Part shown: piece by piece, positions 13,901-24,999 of the stretch
Position numbering within the stretch: position 1 is the stretch's first letter
How the letters are laid out: each line of letters opens with the position of its first letter
From: Panorpa germanica
Lineage: Eukaryota; Arthropoda; Insecta; Mecoptera; Panorpidae
Reading direction: 5' to 3'
Assembly: GCA_963678705.1 (NCBI GenBank)
Contig: OY783203.1
Coordinates: 44,144,347 to 44,208,346, forward strand
Length of the DNA: 64,000 nucleotides
Notes under the pieces: generated by a model
The model's input: the letters and a program-made list of their open reading frames with translations, nothing else
Told to the model about the DNA's origin: nothing
Databases searched by the model: none
Translations under genes and position numbers: made by a program

Positions 13901-14960
13901 CCTATCTATTAAGCATTTGCGGATGTCTAAAATGTGATTATATTTCTCTATTTTAATAATATCTGTAATCGTAATACATCAACTTTTTCGAATCCATATG
14001 CTGGACCTTATTTCGTTAAATATTAATTATTTATAGTATAATCCATATAGTATCCCGTTAAACACAGTTATATCTATTGGAGGTTTATCTAACGTAACAT
14101 AAGTTACCTGTTACGTTAACCATGTTATTTAACATACAACATTTGTGACCTATTTTTTGATTTTTTTTAATCATATATATTCCTCAATCATGTAGATGTT
14201 TTGAATGTTTCCTAATTTGGAAAAGTCTTTAAATAAAATTAAGTACCACACAATCATGTTCTAAATAAAAAGAAAAAAATACCAAATTATTGTTTCTCAA
14301 TTATCTAAAAATAAAGAATATAAATTTATTTTTCAAAAAGTCATTTAATAATTTTGCATTCTACGCATTACATATGTACACAATAAAATACACGTTTAAT
14401 TTTTTAAATATGAAACTTTACACTATACTTAATTAAAAAATTAAAGTAGTTAAAAAAATTATTGAATTAATATTTAATTACCTTCAGGCAAACATGACCT
14501 TGTCGTTAAAATGGCCTCAAATTTTAAAATAAAAATAAATTAAATCGAACACCTTAAAGTTACTTAAAAAATTGACTAGTCATTTTATTTGTTAATCAGT
14601 ACATCACACTTTCAAAGATGGACTTACATTGTTTTAGTACCTAAGATGTAGCTGAAATCGGTGGCTTACAGTTTAAATTCTTTACTGTCACATTATATTA
14701 ACTCTATTTAATACTGAATATTATAATTATGGTTTATTTAAAAATATTTTTTTCATTTTTTCTCTACGACTCAGTTTCGAAAATAATAATCGACTATTTC
14801 GAGTAATTTTGCTTTAGAGAATTTTTTCATTTCGTCCATCAGATGTTCTATTAGTAATAAGGAAAAAGATGCTGAATATTCATGGATGGAAGACTGTTTC
14901 AAAATGATATTACTTTTAAAATAATTAAGCAAGACATGTAATATACTATTTTTTAATACA
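10970..14960. other. Intergenic DNA upstream of the methyltransferase cluster
   Basis: About 4 kb with no recognisable coding exon. It contains a SINE head fragment at 13143-13215 and a short tandem CCCGAAT run near 11523. No fourth methyltransferase copy or exon fragment was seen here. Confidence 0.5.
13143..13215 (-). mobile_element. SINE family A head fragment (tRNA-like)
   Basis: Read on the minus strand it has the tRNA-like order of the family A head: an A-box-like GATACTGTGAACGATTGTGC, then a B-box-like GGGTTCGGTCTCC. The body and tail are absent. Confidence 0.55.
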
Positions 14961-14985
14961 TATTTATTATTTTAGAAGAGGTATC

Positions 14986-16939
14986 ATGTCCAAATTATGT
15001 AAGAATATGGTTTTTAAGAAGCCTTACATATATTTAAAAAAAGTGGATGACTATCTTCTCAAAAGCAAAAGTGTTTTGTATATTGGAATTGCCGATGGCG
15101 AGTTTTTCATAAAGGAGTTCATGCCAGTTGTACCAGAGAATGTCAAAGTTATAGCAGTAACTGGTACAACTAAAGAAATAGTAGATGCATTTGCAATTAA
15201 GTATGCAGCGGAACTGGCGGAAATAGAAAAAACGCGAAAAATTACTCTACATGTATTGGATCTGGTGGGTAAAGAATATTCCCGTATTGATAAGTTCGAC
15301 TGCATCATTTCATTTTGGGACACTGGAGTTGCTAGCAATCTGAAGTAAGTTTTTACATACGCATAGACTCAAATGTAAAAGTGATGTAGTATTAATGCTT
15401 ATTTTATTACAGATTAGCGTATCCAAGAATCAGGGTAATGATGAAAGATTCAGGCGCTGCAATTATTATGATTGAAGTAAGAGGCTATTTTTGGGATGCT
15501 GTTTACAATGTATCAGTTATGCCAGAGTGGTACCCTTATTTAAATGGCGTTGTTGATGCCATTCCACCAACATTTCATAATTTTTGGTACAAAATAGATA
15601 AGGTATTAGAGAATGATGAGGAGCGAAAGTATAGGTGGAGTGATGGAGAACTTGCTGAATATAATGATTTTGACGATTATATGGGTAGGAAGATAATAAT
15701 TACATGCTATTTTGTAAATTAAACAAATCTTAAAGGTTCTTTTAGAAAAGCTTAAATTTTAAGAGGGGTGGTCTGAAAATTGCGCCATAAACTGCATTAT
15801 TAACATAAACATTATGTGTATGCATACACAATATATACATTTTTAAGCATTTACAATACATAATTTACAACTTATAGACATGAGTATGAGTGTGACACGA
15901 GTATGGGTATTTAAAATAAGGAGATTAAATTACTTTTATTGATAAAGACAATAACGTTTTTCAGACTTTCCCTGCTTTCAAATAATTGCCTATATACCTC
16001 AGTCATATTACAGCTTTTGAAAATTATTTCTATTCTAGTTATTATTTTATAATACTGGAACAGATTTGTACAGGTCCGATTCGAGAGTAATTTATAGTAG
16101 ATGCGAGATGAAGATTTGGCGGCTTCTTTCTTCCTTATAATAGTGTACTGTGATATTATATTACACTAGGCGCTACTTTTTTAGATATTGGTGACCGAAG
16201 TTCGATGCTACTTTGAACGGTTGATGCTACTTTTCATTTTGTTTTAAGAAGCAACAGAATGAAAATAAATTTTCGAATTACTTATGTTGTTTTTTGGTGC
16301 GTTTATTACTGTGTAATTCACAGGAATGTGTTTTAAATACCGAATGATTGTTTCTTGATTACTGCCACATACCATTTAAATCATCAAATTTATAGGTTAA
16401 CGTCATTATATTTAGTGAATATCAGAAAAGCTCAGTTACCGCTGAGATAATATTATAACTGAGTATTCACGAAATATGTAGACTTGGAGACAATTTAAAG
16501 AATAATTTTGGCCAAATTTTCAGATCATTGCCACATTATATATTTCAGATTAAAATAAGTTTCTATCACCATAAATTTTAAACTCTATAAGAATTCATAT
16601 TTAATTATTTAATATATATTGAAAATTATTATTTGCAAAAATCAAGTTTAACTTTTTATAGTCATTTAAGAAAATAATCTTATTCTGATTCTAGCTACTC
16701 TTAATAAAATGTATACCTTTAAGGACTATATTCCTGCTGAAAGATTAAGACAGTTTTATGATCTGATTTATGCTGAAACATTGCGCTTAGCAGATTTCGA
16801 CTATTCAACCATTGAAGTCAATCCACCTAAGGTAACTTATCCTTATTCAGTTGCTGTACTTATTTTACCTAACCCTCGAGAACCAAAGAAGAAAGCCATC
16901 AAAACCGAAACCGAAACCGAAACCGAAACCGAAACCTAA
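14986..16939 (+). CDS. JHAMT-like SAM-dependent methyltransferase, copy 1
   Basis: Three exons: 14986-15344, 15413-15684 and 16695-16939 (359+272+245 nt, 291 residues). Introns are 68 bp (phase 2, AA|GTAAGT...ACAG|A) and 1010 bp (phase 1, G|GTAGGA...CTAG|C). An acceptor (TTTTAG at 14975) lies 10 nt before the ATG, so an untranslated leader exon is likely. The product fits a class I SAM methyltransferase fold. Motif I is at residues 30-38 (VLYIGIADG), the FD...SF motif at 104-110, and then come a conserved Y..W and PP.F block and a C-terminal YIPAERLRQFYDLIYAETL segment. Length and block order match insect juvenile hormone acid methyltransferases, which methylate the carboxyl group of JH acid or farnesoic acid using SAM. 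Departures: no acidic residue in motif I, its middle Gly is Ala36, beta-2 Asp is replaced by Thr59, and the usual His-Trp after SFY is Gly114-Val115. The C-terminus is a (TE)5T tail absent from the sister genes. JHAMT-like fold is fairly secure; activity is uncertain. Confidence 0.82.
15795..15965 (-). repeat. Dispersed repeat family C, copy in intron 2 of copy 1
   Basis: CATAATTTACAACTTATAGAC, a ...GAGTATGGGTATTTAAAATAA block and GAGATTAAATTA...TTTTATTGATAAAGACAAT follow in order. The same blocks occur in reverse complement at 23560-23695 and 54880-55040, and in part at 25405-25460. No coding potential. Probably a fragment of an old transposon. Confidence 0.6.
16904..16939 (+). repeat. (ACCGAA)n hexanucleotide repeat in coding sequence
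   Basis: Five ACCGAA units encode alternating Thr-Glu at the end of methyltransferase copy 1. The last unit reads ACCTAA, which supplies the stop codon. The tract may change length by replication slippage. Confidence 0.95.
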
Positions 16940-17035
16940 ATTGTTGTAAATTCTTTGTTCTTTCAAAATACTTTTGTTTTAAACATTTCATATTTAAATA
17001 TTTATTAATGTATACTTTAGTAGAAATTAAAATTG

Positions 17036-17041
17036 AATAAA
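17036..17041 (+). promoter_or_regulatory. Poly(A) signal of methyltransferase copy 1
   Basis: AATAAA about 97 bp after the stop codon. It sits in a TTGAATAAATTTAAATTA context that is similar downstream of all three paralogues. Confidence 0.6.
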
Positions 17042-17044
17042 TTT

Positions 17045-18410
17045 AAATTATATTTACAAAAAATGTTTCTTTATACAAACCCACTAAGCACTTTTTTGTA
17101 GAATATATATAAAATTACCTATAAATATATCAGTTACATAATTGTTACGAAAATGTTATATTTATATTTACTGGAAGTGTTTAAATTTTTATTTATTGCT
17201 CCAATAGACAGAGAGCTATGTTATGAACATGCTCGTACATGTGTGACTACCATATTTAATACAGATTACATACTACACTGTTAATTGGCAAAAGATTTCT
17301 CAACTACAACACGGTTGATTTTAAGACAGCGATCACGGTATATGCAAAAGGTGAATGTTGTTTCTTTAAATATAAATGCTATATTAAATTGTAGTAATGA
17401 TCCATTCAGTTTACACATAACCAGCAAGCCCATTAAGGCTACAGTTTACAACAAAGGAAATTAGGTTAATATATCTTACATAAAGATTCATTGGACATAA
17501 TTTTACGATTGCTGACTTAAATACTTTCATGCAAGATTATATAACGTTCAATATTAAACTAATGTATTTATAAAACATGATAAACCTCGATGAATAATAA
17601 AACGTAAAATTGATTTAAAATATAATATTAATAATACATGAATTTTGTGGTTAGCGAAATAATATATATAACAAACAAAAATACTTTAATTTAAAATAAG
17701 TCCATATATCACTGGTAGAAAATTGAGTGCTGTTCAAATTCAAGTATGCTAGCTAGCTACGAGCTAATTCCTAGATCCAAATAATTTATAAAATGTTCCT
17801 GTCTAACAGAATTTATGTGCAGTGTACGAGTACTTCAAACAGCCAACAATTTGTTATTATATTGAAATTCATTGGAGAACAATAGTCCTTTATTTTATAT
17901 TTCATACAAATTATGTTTCTCAATAAACTCAATTATAATTGTTATAACAATATGCTAGAAATTGTAGGCTTAATGGTCGAATTCTAAATTGAATTCAGAT
18001 AGATCACTAGTGATTTTGCTAATTTATAAAGTTATAAAGTGTTATAGGTATATATATAAGTGTTAAAGTGTAAAGAGTTATAAAATGTAAGTAATATCAG
18101 AGATATCCAAGTTTCAGGCACCTATTTAGGTATTAACGCGTCGGAGTCAGTTAAATATTTCTAAATTAAGTTAATGTAATTTTTAACCGTTAAAACATTA
18201 CGTACTCTTTTAGATAGATTTTGTCTTAAATCTTGAAATTCCACAGCGGTACTTTTTGGTTCGCATCATTTGTAAGTAGGTATTTCCGTTTAATGTTTGC
18301 AAGAGGCTCAAAACTATTACCGTATTGTTTGGTACATTTTTTAACTCGAATGAATAACAATGACAATTCATGTATAATTCAGCCGACATATAATCAGTTT
18401 ACTTATTTAT
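17045..18410. other. Spacer between methyltransferase copies 1 and 2
   Basis: AT-rich spacer that must contain the promoter and leader exon of copy 2. Possible leader donors are AT|GTAAGTAA at about 18087 and TT|GTAAGTAG at about 18268; neither can be chosen from sequence alone. The last 18 bp of the upstream intron (ATTTATTATTTTAG) match those of copy 1. Confidence 0.5.
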
Positions 18411-18430
18411 TATTTTAGAAAGTCATTATC

Positions 18431-20655
18431 ATGTATAAAAAACCAACCGATCCAGAAGTTATAAAAGACGATATTCCCATCCTGTGCGAAACTTTAAATA
18501 GTCGACTTTACAAAGCATGTGAAAGAAAACTGAATACATTTAAAATTCTTGATAAATGTGAGAATATTTTGTTTCATGGAGTTGGTGACGGCGAATTTTT
18601 TATAAATGTGTTCTTGCCAAAACTACCAGAAAATGTTAAAACTGTAGTTGGAACCTGTACATCAGAAAACGCAATATTTGAAATATTGACGAAGAATAAA
18701 GATGTATTAATTGAAATGGGGAAAAAACGGGTAATTGATATTATAGAATTTGATCTGATAAGTGAAGAAGATTACGATATAGATAAGTTCGACTCAATTG
18801 TTTCATTCTATGATCAAGGAATTGCTCTCAACTCGAGGTAAATGCAACCTAATTAAGACATTATATACTCGTATACTCGTATATTTACATCAAATATCTT
18901 ACTATACATTTCATTTGATTTTTCCAGTTACCAGTATTTCTTACACAACATGTACCATATATTTTCTGCATTATATGTTATATGCTAAATAAATGAGGCG
19001 GTCAAAACCAATGTTTAGTAAGTCAAAGTTGCAACTTTTTTAGTTAAGTGTAGAAATCCAATCTCCATTCATTTAGTTTTATTACATGGAAACATAGCAT
19101 AACTCATAGCTTCAAATATTTATTTGGCAACCATATAATGGCTTCAATCAGACATTTATATGATTACGCTCATGGTTACTGTTTTCTCTCAAATGATTTG
19201 GACTACAACTCCATTGCGGTAGCACCATTTTTGTAACCGATTCTGCCACCATAAATAAAGTTAACCTCACAAAAATGACTCGAGAGGGTTTCAAGCGGGT
19301 TTAAATATGTAAATAAAAAATACAACACGTGGATATTAGCTTACAATAATGCAATGTTTCCTTAAAACAAAACCTAGTAATATTAAATTCAAAATGGTCG
19401 TAGTTTAGTATTTTATAGCTATTATAAAAGTCATCAATTATTAAAAAAAATTCCTTTGGTTTAGTAATCGTTAAAAAAATGTTTTTAAGAAGTTTTATGA
19501 CTATGCTAATTCGCAGAATAGTAGATGTACTGTAAAGTAACAAAACGTTGTATATGAACTAAAATCGTTTACGTAATATGTAAGTTTTGTTATATAAGAA
19601 ATCTTAAAATACAGGTTACTGCCTTTAGCAGATAAACTCGTATATAGAAATAAAAAGGATCCAATTAAACAATATTTTCAACCATAATCACTTCAACAAC
19701 TCATGCATCCTATTAATACAACAATTCACAACTTCTGAGAAAGTCCGTGAACTTTATTTTGTTCTGACTAAATTATATTTAGTAGCAAAATAATAACGTG
19801 GAATATAAAATAACGTTTCCAGTAAGATACTTTGTTTCAAAAAATGACACAAAATCCTGACTTACACCATTTTGCTTTTCGCCGCCTCATATACACATAC
19901 GAGTATATCTATATACCTATTTATATAAATTAATATTAATTCAAATTTAATAATAATTTAATTTTATTACAGCTTAGCATATCAAAGACTTAAGGATTTG
20001 ATGAATGATAAAGCCTGTGCAATTTTTGTATTTGAAACGAGAAGTTATTTTTTTGAAGCACTATACCGGATGTCACTTTTGTCACCTTGGTCGGAATATC
20101 TGAAAGATCTACGTGCTGGCATTCCGAAAACATTTTTTGATTTTGCAACGAACATGAATGAGCTCATGAGTAAAGATTCAATGATAGTAAACTTTAAATA
20201 CTTTGAAGAAGAATTCATTGAATATGACGATTTTAACAGTTTAGTTGGTACGAAATTATATTTACAATTTTCAAATTAAACGTGTATGTACTTGTATTTA
20301 TGTTTCCCTAAAAATTGAAAGTTCAAGTACAGGGTTCCTCAAAATTGCATCATAAATTGCTTTGTGCTTGAATATTTTGTTTTACTTGTTCTTTAAATCT
20401 TGCGCAGTTTATTTATAATGCATAAGTAATTAATTATATTAAAATAAAAATCTTACTTTTATTTTAGGAGTGTTCGATGAAATATATACACTTGGGGAAT
20501 ATATTCCTGCTGATAAAATATATGAATTTTACCAGCTACTCTATGCTGAAACGTTACATTTAGCACGAGCAAATAATGAAAGGGTTGATGAAGACCACCC
20601 CAAAGTAGTATTTCCTTTAACAACTACTACATTCGTCATACCTAATTTTATTTAG
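18431..20655 (+). CDS. JHAMT-like SAM-dependent methyltransferase, copy 2
   Basis: Three exons: 18431-18837, 19973-20247 and 20468-20655 (407+275+188 nt, 289 residues). Introns are 1135 bp (phase 2, AG|GTAAAT...ACAG|C) and 220 bp (phase 1, G|GTACGA...TTAG|G), at the same positions as in copy 1. The first of these donors is normal and the second is weak. An acceptor ending at 18418 precedes the ATG by 12 nt. Motif I is at residues 46-54 (ILFHGVGDG); it keeps the GxGxG glycines, but the acidic residue is Phe. The beta-2 Asp is replaced by Thr75. FDSIVSFY is at 120-127, followed by Asp-Gln-Gly130-Ile131 where JHAMTs have Cys-Leu-His-Trp. Exon 2 supplies a SPW.EYL and IPKTF block. Exon 3 supplies YIPADKIYEFYQLLYAETL and a short hydrophobic end. 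The tail lacks the TE repeat of copy 1. Same family inference; substrate and activity unknown. Confidence 0.82.
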
Positions 20656-20757
20656 TCTAAAATCTTTATTTAGTCTAATTTTGTAAATTTCAATTCAGTT
20701 TAAATATTTCATAATCATTTTATATCATATCATTGTAATTAAAGTAATATGTAATTA

Positions 20758-20763
20758 AATAAA
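20758..20763 (+). promoter_or_regulatory. Poly(A) signal of methyltransferase copy 2
   Basis: AATAAA about 100 bp after the stop, in an AATAAATTGAAATTA context resembling that of copy 1. Confidence 0.6.
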
Positions 20764-20860
20764 TTGAAATTATGTTTTCGAAAACTGTTTATTCATAATG
20801 CATTAATAGAAATATTCGTGTAATACTTAATTACAACATAACTTTTTTATTTAGCTTGAT

Positions 20861-20913
20861 AACTAAACCCAGAAAATATAATATTGGTTCGAGAATTGAA
20901 CCCTAAGCGAGGT
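20861..20913 (-). mobile_element. SINE family A fragment
   Basis: On the minus strand a B-box-like GGTTCAATTC is followed at the family spacing by ATATTTTCTGGGTTT, as in the copies at 26929 and 40380. The head start and tail are missing. Confidence 0.5.
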
Positions 20914-20914
20914 G

Positions 20915-22360
20915 ATAGGAGAGGAGAGAGAAAAGCTAAAAACAGTAACAACAATTCAGACCTTAAGGGCTAACTCAGAGTGACTTGCGATCGACTATCT
21001 GAGATCGACTTGTTTTTCAAACCGTGAACTTTGGGAATAAGAGCTGTATCGAGATACCACTAAAAACTGCAGTGATTCTTCTTCCATCTCCTGCCATCTC
21101 CATCTCTTAGTATATATTTTTAAGCAAGATTTAACTATTTCTATACATGAAGATAAAGCTATTTACTATTTCCTTTTTGTAGTAATATCTCATGGTTCAA
21201 TTACGAAGTTTTCTCCATACTTCTTATTAATTATTCATTAGAACTTTTCCTCGATTTTCTGCTGTTAATGAATTCTTTATAGTGTCTGAAATAAATTGCT
21301 CTCTTTCGCGGTAATTAGCACTGAATAATTAAAACAGGGTAGAAAAAGTGTTGTTTCTAAGCGAAATTTCTTAGTAACTGATACATTATACTCCTGCATT
21401 ATTCTGCAAACTAATTTAACTTACTTGCGCCTTATACTCGTATTGTGCTTCTATTTATGTAACGTATGTTACGGTTCTGAGTTTCATCAAAGTGCTTATT
21501 TTACGTATTGTACCTTTCAATTGTTTACTCTTTATAATTATTGTTAAGTATTTATTTCTTCCTTTAATTATACGATAATATTTTTATGACAAAACTGGTT
21601 TTATTATAAAAATAGTCAAAAAATGTATTTGTTTTTTTATTGATTTACAAAGAATAATTTTATCTTGCTGAAAGTTTATTATTACTATTACTACTTACAG
21701 TCAGTAAGTGTTTTAATAAACGTCAATTTAATTAAAAAAACAACAGTTTTTAAATTTCATTTTAGTAGTTTTATTTAATAAAAAAAAAGTTTAATAAAAA
21801 GGAACTAATTTCGAAGATCTCGGTTCACGTCGTAAGTAAATTATAATTATAACGACATTTCAATATTGTCTTAAGATTAGTACTTTTATTTATATTTTTC
21901 GTGTCTTTAAGATTTGTGGTTTCCAAGAATACTTGCAAATTTCAATAAGGAATTCCCGCTAAAAACTAGTAGTAATTAATTTAAATGGATTTTAATTTAT
22001 AGTTATTTTAAAAGTGTTTAAACTTTAAAAAGGGGTTCCTAAAATGCTAAAATCCATAAATAAGTATCTAAAAAAGTTTTATGATGATGTTAGTTAGTAA
22101 AAAGGAGAAAAATAAGTCACAAAGAGTAACAAATAACTTTTGAAGTTAACTAATGAGGTATTTTTCCATCTGACTGTAAATATCTACATACACAAACATT
22201 CATATATTCAAAATACTAATTCAATAATCACCTTCTTCTCTTAGAGCTATATATGCTACATTTCAGCTAAACACAACTACGTGCATTTGCCATCACCTTT
22301 TACATTACCATTAGTTTTCTTGCATTTCAAAGAATAATGTAACTATTTTTAATAATTGTA
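20915..22360. other. Spacer between methyltransferase copies 2 and 3
   Basis: AT-rich DNA with no open frame of note. It should contain the promoter and leader exon of copy 3. Confidence 0.45.
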
Positions 22361-22371
22361 GACTTATCATC

Positions 22372-24854
22372 ATGGACGTGTATAGTAACCTACCAAACCT
22401 GTGTAAAAATTCAAATAAACGACAGCGTGAAATATGTAGAGACAAGTTAGCCAGGTTTAGTATTCTAAATGAACGTAAAAGTGTGCTGTATATTGGGCTT
22501 GGAAACGGTGATGCATTTTTCAATAATTTTTTGCCATTATTACCAGAAACTGTTACAAAAGTGGTTGCTACTGATCTAATTGAAAAAGATTTACTATTGA
22601 CAGTTCAGAACAATGTTAGTAATTTAATAAATGAACAAAGAAAAGGAAGATTGGTTACTTTTAAACAAATGGATCTACTAAGTGACAGTTTTGTTAAGTT
22701 TGATACTTTCGACTGCATTGTATCATGTTGGTGTCTACGAAGTATTCATAATATGAGGTAAATTTAATTGAAAACAAATCATTTGTGTGCATGTATACAT
22801 ATTAAAACATCCAAATTAGCAGAACACCAGTAGGGTAAAAAAATTAACCATCAACAAAGTGTTAAATCAGTGAAAAACAAACCATCCTGATCGGGGATCG
22901 AGCCCCAAAGCTTTACCTTAGTACGCCAATTCTCTGATACTAAGCTACCAGTGTCATTAGTAATATGTAATATTTATTTTAATTTAATAATAATCTCGGT
23001 TTGAATATACACCAAATCACTCGGGAGCCAGTTTTACCTTTTGATATTTACTTATTTTATTTACCATGTGTGAAGTAACAATCCAAGTTTTGCTTAATAT
23101 AAAGTGTAATCTTATAGTAAATTTTTGATGTTAAATGTAAACTTTTATATGAGGAATCTTAAATGCATGTACATAATTGTTGTGTGCGGGAAGTTATATA
23201 ATTGAAACAAAGTTTGGATAATAATTTGGTTTAAGTTGCAATTTTCTGAAATAGTGAATGGAATAGAAATAGTATTGTGATGTTACCAGTAGAAATCTTA
23301 GATGTTTAGACATATAATTTAGAATAAAGACAGGAATCTCAAATTCAAAATACTCGTATCATTTGACCACTCTTTCGTCTTTTAGCTAAAGTACGTACCA
23401 ACAATAAATAACACGAAACAAGATATTTACAATAAATGAAGGATTATTTTGCAGTGATATTTTGCAGATATTGTGTCCAATTACTAATCTCAGAAAAATA
23501 GCACCACTTTTCACAAAATTATTTCGTTTTTCTCTTGATTTAACATGACACCATCAAACAAACTTAATCTCTTTATTTTAAATACTTGTACTCGTGTTTA
23601 TAACTTGTTAATTATGTATTGCAAATATTTATAAATATTATTTTAAGTGTTAATAACTGTCAAAAGTTGATGCACTCAAATAAATTTAAAAAAAAAATGA
23701 CACCTCTTGTTGAAAGTTTCTTTTTATATAAGAAATACATATGCACGGGGTATGTTTCGAATTTGGTTTTATGAAATTAACAAACAATATTCTTTATTAT
23801 ATTGCAGATTAGCTTATCCTCGATTGAAATCTATGCTAAATTTTGACGGTGTTGGGATATTTTTTTATGAAACATATAATTGTTTTTGGGCGGCTGCTGA
23901 ATATTTGACGGGAAAAGATCCTTGGAGATTACATCGCGCTGAGATAACTTATGGGTTTCCACCAACCTTTAAGCAATTAGGAACGGATATAATAGATATG
24001 GGCATAAGTGAATCTACTTACTCCTTTAGCGATAAAGAATATTACGAGTATAATAGTTTCAAAGAATTTGTGGGTAAGAAAATTTAAAATTTAGTTTAAT
24101 ATTAAAAAAGTGTGACTTATATATCAGTTCTAAAACCTCCATTTTGGGTAATTTACGCCGGGTGGAAATAAATCTGTATCTGTAAATTTTTATCAAACTG
24201 CAGTTCTTTTTCGCTCGAATTATTAATAGCCAGTTCGCTTATATGATTCTATGTGTTAAAAATTGCAGTAAAAATACTTCGCGGTGCTTCCTTGTGGTGC
24301 AGACTTAGTGTTACATCGGGACACATGATTCTTCATGGTCCCATATTTGGTCATGGAATGAACATATTTGCAAATTTTCTGTCTACTATATATGCTATAG
24401 TACGAACATCGCTAAAGCAAATATTCGTACGTTTTGTTGTGTGCCATATACAGCTAGTAGAATGGAAACATTTGTCTTCGTGTACATACACCGAATGTTT
24501 GCCCTATGAGCACAAACTCTGTGATACATAAGCGTATTCATAGTCAATTACGCATGTGTTGATTTGGAGTTAAACTATAGCAAAAAACATATACTACATT
24601 ACATTACTATTAAACTGACAATTAAAAATTTGTAAAATATTGTTCCAGAGTCTCTCGAAGCATCATATACCATTGCTGATCGACTTCCTGAACATTTCAA
24701 GATAGATAACTTTTTTTATAGGAGCGTTCTTATGGAATGGTCACACCTTTTAACAGAAGCAGAAAAAAAATTTGCTGCTGAAAGGAGTACAATTTTATTG
24801 CCTGTTGTAGTTACCACATTTTTAATGGGAAAATTTGTTAATGTTGACACTTAA
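22372..24854 (+). CDS. JHAMT-like SAM-dependent methyltransferase, copy 3
   Basis: Three exons: 22372-22757, 23808-24073 and 24649-24854 (386+266+206 nt, 285 residues). Introns are 1050 bp (phase 2, AG|GTAAAT...GCAG|A) and 575 bp (phase 1, G|GTAAGA...CCAG|A), at the same positions as in the sister genes. An acceptor (GTAG) ends 10 nt before the ATG. This is the least eroded copy. Motif I at residues 38-46 reads VLYIGLGNG with all three glycines, though Tyr replaces the usual acidic residue. The beta-2 Asp, which in this fold holds the SAM ribose, is present as Asp68 (VVATD). FDCIVSCWCLR is at 113-123, then Ser124 where JHAMTs have Trp. Exon 2 carries the DPW and FPPTF block. Exon 3 (ESLEASYTIADRLPEHFK...) diverges most from the other copies and ends in a hydrophobic stretch. 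Exon 3 is too short and divergent to stand out as an open frame; it was placed by splice phase and alignment. Confidence 0.8.
22880..22955 (-). repeat. tRNA-like sequence, probably a SINE head or tRNA pseudogene
   Basis: On the minus strand an A-box-like TAGCTTAGTATCAGAG is followed by a B-box-like GGGCTCGATCCCC at tRNA spacing. The T-arm can pair, but the acceptor ends do not pair with each other and the D and anticodon stems have mismatches. A functional tRNA is therefore unlikely. Its internal sequence differs from the family A SINE head. It sits in intron 1 of methyltransferase copy 3. Confidence 0.6.
23560..23695 (+). repeat. Dispersed repeat family C, copy in intron 1 of copy 3
   Basis: Matches 54905-55040 over TCTTTATTTTAA.TAC..GTACTCGTGT.TATAA and on to AAAGTTGATGCACTCAAATAA, with small indels. 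It matches the reverse complement of part of 15795-15965. Confidence 0.7.
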
Positions 24855-24984
24855 AATAGACTTAATGTTTAATTTAAATTATATTTTGGAATTTTATTTA
24901 TTCTATATATACTTTTTACTTGAAATTTTTTGACAACTATATTTAGTGTAGTATGTACTATTATTCTGTTTGCAAGCTTATTTA

Positions 24985-24990
24985 AATAAA
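24985..24990 (+). promoter_or_regulatory. Poly(A) signal of methyltransferase copy 3
   Basis: AATAAA about 130 bp after the stop in a TTAAATAAATTTAA context shared with copy 1. Confidence 0.55.
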
Positions 24991-24999
24991 TTTAATATA

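Noticed and set aside
15051-15338. 95-codon minus-strand frame over exon 1 of methyltransferase copy 1
   Set aside because: Shadow of the real exon on the opposite strand.
22880-22955. Functional tRNA gene
   Set aside because: The acceptor stem does not pair, and the D and anticodon stems have mismatches.
24253-24531. 92-codon plus-strand frame inside intron 2 of methyltransferase copy 3
   Set aside because: No recognisable domain, and it lies within an intron fixed by the exon alignment. It may be part of an unknown insertion.
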